Below are positions 59,301 to 64,000 of a stretch of DNA of 64,000 bases, piece by piece (the first letter of the stretch is position 1; each line of letters opens with the position of its first letter). A model generated the notes under the pieces. The model was not told where the DNA came from, did not search any database, and saw only the letters and a program-made list of their open reading frames with translations. Made by a program: the position numbers and the translations under genes. Source of the DNA: Galeruca laticollis (lineage: Eukaryota; Arthropoda; Insecta; Coleoptera; Chrysomelidae). Location: assembly GCA_963921935.1 (NCBI GenBank), contig OY998178.1, positions 197,688,862 through 197,752,861 on the forward strand, read 5' to 3'.

Positions 59301-59954
59301 TGAGTGTTGTTGTGGTGATTCGAAATAATATATTAAAGGTAAGTGATCTGAGCCATGAGGATCATTTACAACACTCCAATTGAGGTGTTGTGTTATTTCT
59401 TGCGAACAAATTGTAAGATCTAAAGCGCTGTCTCTACCTCTTGTAACAAGAGTGGGTGAGCCATCGTTTAATATTGCTAAGTTACAATGATTTAAGGCAT
59501 CTAGTAGAATATTTCCATATGAATCCTCAAATTCGCATCCCCATGATTGATGGTGAGAGTTAAAGTCTCCACCTATTAGAAATGGTTTTGGTATACTGTT
59601 AAAAAATTGAATCCATTCTTGTAATTTTATTTTTGTATTTGGTTTTATGTAAACTGATACTATGTGTACTGTTTTTTTGATAATACATAAATCTGTTTGT
59701 ATACAACTATTTGGAATGTTTATATTATTTGTTATATTAACCTCTTTAAACAAGATATTGTTTTTTATTAGTATGGCAGTTCCACCATATCCATCATTTC
59801 TATCAGTTCGTACTATGTTATAACTTTTAAAATTATAATATTTATTTGGTTTGAACCATGTTTCTGATAAGAGCGCAATATTTATATGATTTGATTGTAA
59901 TAAATATTCTAAGTTTTCCTTATTGGATACTGCCGATCGGCAGTTCCATTGCAA
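56307..59954 (-). CDS. LINE C ORF2: endonuclease, RT, RNase H
   Basis: 1215 codons without interruption. Endonuclease in the first ~230 residues: MQWNCRSAVSNKENLEYLL, ALLSETWF (Glu), IGGDFNSHHQSWG, DPHGSDHLPLIYYF. RT in the middle: NSPGKDNITYSMLYNLPPG, YRPISLASCILKTFERII, AFLDISAAFDNVNLDIL, GLPQGSILSPLLYVLYTLD and IIQFADDLLLYS. RNase H: YIYTDGSKTSKGCGCAF, LENYAVLFVLRY, IFTDSKSLVDRL, VWIKGHSGIKGNEIADRLAK. The C-terminal finger is CTCGELGDLTHVILEC. All catalytic residues seen are conserved, so this enzyme could be active in target-primed reverse transcription. Confidence 0.9.
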   Translation of the reverse strand: MQWNCRSAVSNKENLEYLLQSNHINIALLSETWFKPNKYYNFKSYNIVRTDRNDGYGGTAILIKNNILFKEVNITNNINIPNSCIQTDLCIIKKTVHIVSVYIKPNTKIKLQEWIQFFNSIPKPFLIGGDFNSHHQSWGCEFEDSYGNILLDALNHCNLAILNDGSPTLVTRGRDSALDLTICSQEITQHLNWSVVNDPHGSDHLPLIYYFESPQQHSHFQNIKHNIWIPKNANWTNYIEKLENMTPATCYNKFEENINMAAEMTIPKKKTNSNPRRNHNPKIWWNSTCEEAAKNRKEAYIKYKNNPNVQNLMEYNRLEAVTKKTFKHTKKQQWAKYCESLNSLTPIKEVWQKVNSFKNRKQQNKLPLDDKAEWIHEFHCKISPAWVKDIKTSPMVMTCRKNCQHLLNDINMWELERALKQTNNSPGKDNITYSMLYNLPPGHKKSLLKIYNLIWTKQHSIPTSWKEYVVLPILKPGKPLHQSNSYRPISLASCILKTFERIIKNRLELWLETENILPKSQYGFRKSRSTLEALTMFVTDIQTGFTNKETTVAAFLDISAAFDNVNLDILTHKLADIGVPTELATFLISLYSERTTYIKINHDLNPPRQTQAQIGLPQGSILSPLLYVLYTLDIDSIVRNTNIIQFADDLLLYSTNKNLNITLDKLSTDFYNIKQWMSTNNFVLSQQKSEVCIFAKKRNIPQGQIQLGPYRFPIKTTVKYLGVYLDRKLLWKDCIHNIIKKSQNSINIIQAFCRTKWGADPNIALLFYRTMTRSIFDYSSNLYGSAAESHLQKIETQKNRCLRICLGYLKSTPVHVMEAEAIEPPLSLRRKLISDIFITKLFAKRAQTIHSIHNLSILVLTHPYWQHKKTPLTVDSYTRIVKYQEIVFSSSTLPYYAEQHHILFSSKMETSYVNPNGNFLEQINHFWPEYKYIYTDGSKTSKGCGCAFYDASTSHTSLKQFPKETSIYTLENYAVLFVLRYVSSTDIRNTVIFTDSKSLVDRLQNIHNSSNLSHVELEILKEHHNIIQQNKSIIVVWIKGHSGIKGNEIADRLAKSAISSGEPLTIKFVPHSDLKCEYRNSLLLEWQRVYESNTHGQNYKSCQVKIPLKRWFYGISHREFIVTINRIRSGHAMTPLYKQKIGIIENPACTCGELGDLTHVILECSLFQVNLNTFYEDLINYKAKLPICVNQIVFSNNINILYCLYNHLKRCKMKL

Positions 59955-59968
59955 AAATTTAAATTTGT

Positions 59969-61541
59969 TTACGACTGCGAATTTGACGATTCACATGACA
60001 AAATTCTTTTTAATTGATTACTAAATAGATTTTCTAAGTTCTCTTTTGACACATTTATATTGTTAGATTCTTTAAGTTTATTTAATAACTCGTAAAATAT
60101 TTCAAAAAGAGTTTTGATTACATTTTGATCTAAATTTTCATTATGTACTGGATTGCTTGTATGGGTATGTTGAGTATATAAGTAATTATTTAGGATATTA
60201 AAGTTTGGGCCTGGGGGACGGGGATTTGAGATGATTTCCTTGCGAGCCAATAGAGTTGGATCTGGGCTGCTGGGCCTCTGCCGTTTATTAGGTACCCTTG
60301 GATGTGAGTATGTCCGTGGGTGATCCATTACGTGATGTTGGTTTGCGGTTTCTTGGTGATTTGTAGGTTGGGGGTGTATATGAGGCTGAATAGCTGGTTG
60401 AGTGGGGATTTGTTGTGGGTTGGATGGCATGTTTAGATTTTTTAAGACTACATTTGCATAGGAAATTTTGGGGATTTTGGAATTGGCATCATGATAGTTT
60501 ATATTATTAGTTGTCATTGCGTTTTTTATTAGTTTTTGTCTTTTAAATTCATCGCATTCGTTGAAGTTTGTAGTAAAATGATTGCCATTACAGCTTAAAC
60601 ATTTGGGTATGATATTTTGTTCTTGACATTCTTTTGTATTATGAGGTTTGTGACATTTACTGCACCTTGGATGACTCTTACATTGTCCGCCAAGATGGCC
60701 ATATCTCAAACAATTGAAACACAGTAATACTTTTTGTTGGTAGGGTTCCACCTCCTTCAAAACTTTATTTATTGTGATGAATTTTGGTAAATATTGTGTT
60801 TTAAAGTTTACCACACATGATTTAGTTGGCACATATTCTACTTTTCCATTATTAGTAACTTTTCTATTTATTCTCTTTACACTAGCTACTTCGAATTTGG
60901 TATTGAAGTCGTACTGTTTTATTTTGTTTTTAACATATTCTTCTGAAAAGTCTAATGCTATATCTCTAATAACTCCTTGTCTAAATATTATAAATTTGGG
61001 AATATAAATATTTAAATTTTTTACAATGAATATTTTATGTTCACAATTTTCGAGAAGGTAATTTGCACTTTTGTTGTCTCATGATTATCCTTATTCTATT
61101 GCGACCTATGGTGTCTATACTTTGGATTTTGTTATCTATTTCCGGAAAGTTTGAAAGAATTATATCTCCGATTTTTAATGCATTTAACCTGCCTTTAAAA
61201 TCAATTTCGTTATTTTCAACATAAATATGGAAAGGACCGAGGTCATTTAACCCATATTTATAAACTGGCTGCTTTTTGTTGAGCTTATCATAATTACCTG
61301 TTTTTGTGACCTGTTTGTTTTGTGGTATATTAAATGATTCATTTATTATTATTGGATCGGATCTACTTACTTTTTCTGAGTTTTTATTACTTGTACCTAT
61401 TTTGTTTTCAAAACCTGCAAAAGAGGTTTCATCATCTTCTGACATGGGTGTGGGTGGTTTATCGGGGGGTCTACCCCCCGGTTGGACATCCATTTGTTTC
61501 AAAATAAAATTGTTATTTCCTTCTAAATTTAGTTTCTGCAA
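59969..61541 (-). pseudogene. LINE C ORF1, one frameshift
   Basis: The first part (61541-61041) has MDVQPGGRPPDKPPTPMSED and RGRLNALKIG-type sequence ending GRNRIRIIMRQQK. A one-base change near 61062 shifts the frame, after which NYLLENCEHKIFIVKNLNIY, IRDIALDFSEEYVKNKIKQY and VPTKSCVVNFKTQYLPKF continue to three zinc knuckles (CFNCLRYGHLGGQC, CSKCHKPHNTKEC, CLSCNGNHFTTNFNEC) and a Pro/Gln/His-rich C-terminus. It stops at 59969, about where ORF2 begins. The protein would coat element RNA. Confidence 0.85.
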
Positions 61542-61918
61542 AAACTGTTCTAATAGGAATTTAACGATTTAACAAAACTTGAAAGCTTCGAGAATACCGA
61601 TGCACACGACCGACTTGTACGAGAGCTCATACAATACTGAATTTAGGAGTTGTGGATTATTAATGTAGAAAGTTAAAAATATTACCAGCAATGAGCTTCT
61701 CTGCAACCTTCTCCTTTGCTAGTTTTGGTAAACGAATATGCTAAACAGAACAATTATGTCCATAGTGAATATAATAATAATTAGCTACTATAGAGCCACT
61801 GGTTAGATGACGTCTTTCAACAATTTGACTTGTACGGTATTTATTTAGTTTACAAGAACCAATAATTTTTGTTATTTTTGATTTGATTTTCTTCTCTATA
61901 ATCTTACCTATGAAAATT

Positions 61919-62469
61919 TCATTGATTAGAATTGCAAATGTTAATTTTTAAAATTTGGTTCTTACCAGATCGGTTGCAGTTGAAATATATGGTTTTGAAT
62001 TCATCATTGGAGCAAGTGGCAGATTTAAAATACTGTATTGTTTTGTCACTCTCTTCCTGCTTTAACCATATTAAAAATTCTGTAACAAATAAGAGGTAAT
62101 TATTATTCAAAATAAATGTAAAAATACACTGCTTTTGTACCCGTTAATTTGTGGTTGAATGGAGACATAATCGGATACGTATAGTTAATTTAAATAAAAT
62201 ACTTGCATTCATAAGAAGAGAACTTCAATGCTTCTATTAAATTATTATTTAAATTATGTTTATTATTTAAATTATGTTTATCATGCAAATGCAGTCTTAA
62301 GTTGCTATTGTTTATAAATGATAGACCACATTCACTACATTTAAAATTATGCAGTTTCTACATAAGATATTATGTTTTTATTTTCAAGATTATCTTTTTA
62401 GCGAACATGACGATTTACACTACTCTGACTTGAAAATATTCTATCACAAATTTGACAGCATACAGGCAT
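61919..62469 (-). pseudogene. MULE transposase N-terminal exons (C2H2 fingers, YxCNRSG domain)
   Basis: ATG at 62469 opens MPVCCQICDRIFSSQSSVNR, a C2H2 finger; a second, HNFKCSECGLSFINNSNLRL, follows at about 62350-62270 in another frame. An exon-like segment 62079-61966, bounded by TTGTTACAG and GTAAGA, contains FLIWLKQEESDKTIQYFKSA and IYFNCNRSG, a zinc-binding motif common in N-termini of insect MULE-type proteins. The remainder of the gene is beyond LINE C at 55510. Confidence 0.6.
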
Positions 62470-62639
62470 TATGATTAATAGTAAAACAACTAAACACAAG
62501 TTCAAAATCAAAAATGGAAAAGGCGCAATATCCAAAGACAATCGGCCGACACTTAATTATTTGTTTTGATTAACCTGATGACAACCTCAATTCCAGTTCT
62601 GTCACGCAAATGTCATTTCGTTCAAAATTTGGCAACGAC

Positions 62640-62935
62640 GGTACGGGCTGTGACATTCAGCCGCTTCTTGATCGGATGTAGGTGACCTCTCACTTCTATC
62701 TGTGTTGTGCTCTCCAGTTACCACAGATACAGGGACCTACAGTTTAACGACTGATCCGAACGTCTATGTTGAGAGACTGAGTAGGCAGAATACTGTCGGT
62801 GGTTTGCCATTGCCTTCCGACAGGTGGCTCTCCGAATTTTTAATTATGATGGGTTTGATCCCGGGGCCTCTCGGTTAGCAGTCAGAGCAAAATTCCACTA
62901 AGACTACGGACTATGTTGATAGTAGCATAAAAAAG
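62640..62935 (-). repeat. tRNA-related SINE candidate
   Basis: Read on the minus strand, 62930-62850 contains TAGTCTTAGTGGAATTTTGC (A-box-like), CTCTGACTGCTAACCGAGAG (anticodon-arm-like) and CCCCGGGATCAAACCC (B-box-like, consensus GGTTCGANNCC). The body continues to about 62640 with no coding potential. The 3' end coincides with the sequence also seen inverted at 53682. Confidence 0.5.
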
Positions 62936-63074
62936 AACGCATTTTTTTAGTACGGATGTCATATTTTTTATGATACATAACCGAATGTTAGAGAAATAAG
63001 TGATTTCATTAATAATAATGTAATTCATAGAAATGTAAACAAGTCTTAATAAACCTACGTAAGTATTAAATTAA

Positions 63075-63420
63075 ATGCTCAAATGGTGAACCATTTGTTT
63101 CTTGACAATATGCAAGGCAACGTTGAAACTCTTGCACAAAATTGTTAAGGGTATCAGCATTAATTAAATTAATTTCGATACTAATTTTCTCTTTTAGTTC
63201 ATCAATATTATTAGATCTGTTAACTTTTCATTTAAGGTATCTGCTGACTACTCTAAAAATCCTCATCTGCCAATATATCTCTAGGAAAAAATATTATTTA
63301 GTTATTCACGTACATGTCGTGCGTAATAATGCGGCGACGCTCCGTCTTGCTGGTACCATAGAGAAATTGTCCGGTAGCATAATAGACGAATTGGTAGAGG
63401 AGGATATTAGAGTTGCCAGC
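63075..63420 (-). pseudogene. DD41D-like mariner transposase C-terminus, degenerate
   Basis: Minus-strand pieces YYARHVRE-like near 63310, then VNRSNNIDELKEKISIEINL and NADTLNNFVQEFQRCLAYCQ with FEHLI and a stop at 63075. This is the C-terminal part of a Tc1/mariner transposase of the same broad type as the two complete elements, but decayed; the catalytic region is mostly unreadable. No clear terminal repeats found. Confidence 0.6.
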
Positions 63421-63429
63421 TATAGTTGA

Positions 63430-64000
63430 GTAACAAAATTGTAGGCACTAAATTTCTAGAAACTATGGTCACGTTTAAGCGTAATTATTGATCGTCCAGA
63501 GGCGTACGAAAAATATAAAAGGAAATACAAATAAAATCGCATTGCTAAAGTTTAAAAGTTTAATCGATGAAGACATTAACCCTAGCGCCCGAATTGATTT
63601 TTTTGGAAAATTAATTTTATATTACGATAGTGTTAGCCTAAATCATGTTTTTGACAAAAAGGTCTTAACGGAAAATGTTCTTTCGGTTACCACTTACGAG
63701 ATAATGGCCGTTGCCATGTGGCAACGCTAAGCGCGTTCACTGTTATGCGCTTACCAAGTTTCTGAACAAAAATAAAAATCATTCATCTGATGAAAAGCAT
63801 AACTGGAAATATTTATTAAAAGTAGCATAGTGAACAAAAGCTTTATTATATAGTTTTATTTCAAATAAGCTTGTAATATTTTGTGTGAAAAGTTTGGATC
63901 ACAGTGTTCTGACTATGTACTTGCACGTATTTTTTGTACATCTTCGCTTTGTATTATTTGTAGTTTTTATAACCAAATGGTCCATCCTGTCAAATCTAAT
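63430..64000. other. No gene recognised
   Basis: An 80-codon frame at 63488-63730 has no recognisable motif and ends in GCCATGTGGCAACGCTAAGC, which contains the palindrome-like GTTGCCATGTGGCAAC. Nothing else seen up to the window edge. Confidence 0.35.

Larger units (their letters stand above)
56120..61640 (-). mobile_element. I-type LINE (LINE C), nearly intact
   Basis: ORF1 (61541-59969) and ORF2 (59954-56307) overlap or nearly abut, a 5' leader lies at about 61560-61640, and the 3' end runs into an A-rich tract at 56123-56240 (minus-strand sense). ORF2 has endonuclease, RT and RNase H, ORF1 three zinc knuckles: the set of the I/Nimb/Ingi group. Only one frameshift (about 61062) separates it from full coding capacity, so it is the youngest insertion in the window. 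Confidence 0.85.
53675..62672 (-). mobile_element. Mutator-like (MULE/Phantom-type) element split by an I-type LINE
   Basis: Transposase pieces on the minus strand at 62469-61919 (zinc fingers, N-terminal domain) and 55510-54113 (MULE core, SWIM finger), with LINE C between them. A ~37-bp sequence AAGCGGCTGAATGTCACAGC/CCGTACCG at 53682 reappears inverted at about 62632-62670 and may be the terminal inverted repeat. A 9-bp duplication could not be identified, and the right copy merges with a SINE-like sequence, so the boundaries are uncertain. Confidence 0.55.

Noticed and set aside
63488..63730. 80-codon ORF near the right edge as a gene
   Set aside because: No motif, no splice signals, no neighbouring coding support.

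Overview
This window looks like nuclear DNA of an animal with a large, AT-rich, repeat-dominated genome, most likely an insect (inferred from the mix of rosa/DD41D, P-element, harbinger, MULE, LOA, jockey and I-type elements; the order cannot be fixed). There is no bacterial gene organisation, CRISPR array or rRNA. Nearly all recognisable coding sequence belongs to transposable elements, mostly broken, and the architecture is insertion inside insertion.

Left part (1-23.4 kb). The left edge holds a minus-strand zinc-finger LINE remnant whose reading frame runs without a stop into a USP2-like deubiquitinase fragment. At 4549-9899 lies a complete pogo/Tigger-like element with TA duplications and terminal inverted repeats, and a second transposon (DD41D mariner, 'rosa' type, 4604-6952) sits inside it. 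Then come a THAP-like scrap, the 5' end of a gypsy element, a harbinger transposase pseudogene, an unrecognised 55-codon exon-like segment, a P-element C-terminus, short MITE-like inverted repeats and the first copy of a small foldback element.

Middle part (23.5-43.8 kb). Two exon-like segments with matching phase (23525-23654 and 43559-43759, plus strand) may belong to one host gene, possibly of the nuclear RNA export factor (NXF) family. The 19.9 kb between them is a nest: an RTE-like LINE is cut in its endonuclease by a 4465-bp hAT-type element (8-bp duplication). That hAT element carries about 20 copies of a ~172-bp satellite monomer in a ~1035-bp higher-order repeat, itself interrupted by a foldback element with a 12-bp duplication. 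Next is a minus-strand gypsy element with 110-bp LTRs, split by a jockey LINE (14-bp duplication), which is itself split by another DD41D mariner.

Right part (43.8-64 kb). An RTE-like LINE has inserted in another LINE, contains a tandem duplication and a CR1/Daphne-like LINE, and is followed by a LOA-clade LINE and an opposing LOA fragment. A Mutator-like (MULE/Phantom-type) transposase gene with SWIM finger is split by an almost intact I-type LINE (ORF2 of 1215 residues without interruption). A tRNA-related SINE candidate and a third DD41D fragment close the window.

The observations most worth following are the satellite array inside a hAT-type element, the foldback family with 12-13-bp duplications, the RT-USP open frame and the TE-packed intron.
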